From NCBI GenBank assembly GCA_037179385.1, contig CM074179.1:6510001-6574000 (forward strand): a stretch of DNA of 64,000 bases, given 5' to 3'. Numbering within the stretch: position 1 is the stretch's first letter; each line of letters begins with the position of its first letter. This stretch comes from Holothuria scabra (Eukaryota > Echinodermata > Holothuroidea > Aspidochirotida > Holothuriidae). The notes beneath the pieces are model-generated. The model had not been told where the DNA came from and searched no databases. It saw only the letters and a list, made by a program, of their open reading frames with translations. This document shows, in pieces, positions 63,841 to 64,000 of the stretch. Made by a program: the position numbers and the translations under genes.

Positions 63841-64000
63841 GCCCCCTCTCTCTGGTTCAGGGTCTGAAGACGAGGGTTCACTTGCCGGCTCCACATCTGC
63901 AGAGTACGATGTGGGGCAGGCACCAGAGACATGTCCCTCCTCCCTGCACAAGTTACACCGCACATCATTGGGACATGTTGCCTTTTCATGCCCCAACTGC
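63841..64000 (-). pseudogene. ORF1 CCHC fragment, copy IV, running off the window
   Basis: On the minus strand GHEKATCPNDVRCNLCREEG and HVSGACPTSYSADVEPASEP match ORF1 copy II at about 6310-6430, covering the end of the second and the whole third zinc knuckle. The match stops near 63841, where antisense of the transposase remnant begins. Confidence 0.8.

Overview
This is a transposon-dense, gene-poor stretch of an animal nuclear genome, most likely a marine invertebrate deuterostome and probably an echinoderm. That guess rests on Ty3/gypsy and L1/Tx1-like retroelements, dispersed minisatellite elements with a TGACCTTTGACCT core, G/C homopolymers at element ends and intron-style splice signals. 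The repeat families are recognised by memory of similar sequences, so the organism call is tentative. There are no bacterial operons, CRISPR arrays or rRNA genes, and I saw no tRNA gene.

Layout. 1-4910: an old Ty3/gypsy element on + whose pol carries a PHD-type zinc finger between RNase H and integrase, ending in a putative 3' LTR. 4911-5375: a minisatellite and the 3' end of a non-LTR family. 5376-14019: a second, decayed Ty3/gypsy element with an unusual SGNH-hydrolase-like ORF ahead of gag. It has been invaded at least four times: an ORF1-only non-LTR retroposon, a minisatellite element, a SINE-like sequence and a poly(A) retroposon with an inverted-repeat core. 14800-15100: a pogo/Tigger transposase remnant. 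15541-16475: the 3' part of an L1/Tx1-like element. 16476-28810: mostly non-coding repeats with an unrecognised ORF near 19.9 kb, a second ORF1-only copy, non-LTR 3' ends, and TACCATGG and TGACCT arrays. 28310-36060: two foldback elements, small TIR elements and a few candidate host exons, including a terminal exon at 36298-36398. 36860-37836: another TACCATGG array and two non-LTR ends. 40058-44383: two nested terminal-inverted-repeat elements, each carrying about eight copies of its own private motif. 44390-54930: largely featureless apart from a 154-bp MITE. 55243-59713: a young, nearly complete Ty3/gypsy element on the minus strand (132-bp LTRs, 5-bp target duplication) inserted in a non-LTR ORF2 remnant. 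59719-61291: non-LTR 3' ends and a reverse transcriptase fragment. 61562-63840: a DDE transposase remnant, probably Kolobok/THAP-type. 63841-64000: a minus-strand ORF1 fragment running off the window.

How the parts relate. Most coding sequence belongs to mobile elements. Several insertions are dated by nesting and target-site duplications: gypsy 3 is inside a non-LTR copy, retroposons are inside gypsy 2, and the inner TIR element is inside the outer one. The ORF1-only copies probably depend on the L1/Tx1-like ORF2 seen elsewhere in the window. The host-gene evidence is thin: exon-like blocks at 31563-31773 and 36298-36398, and a possible promoter with first exon at 37909-38426.
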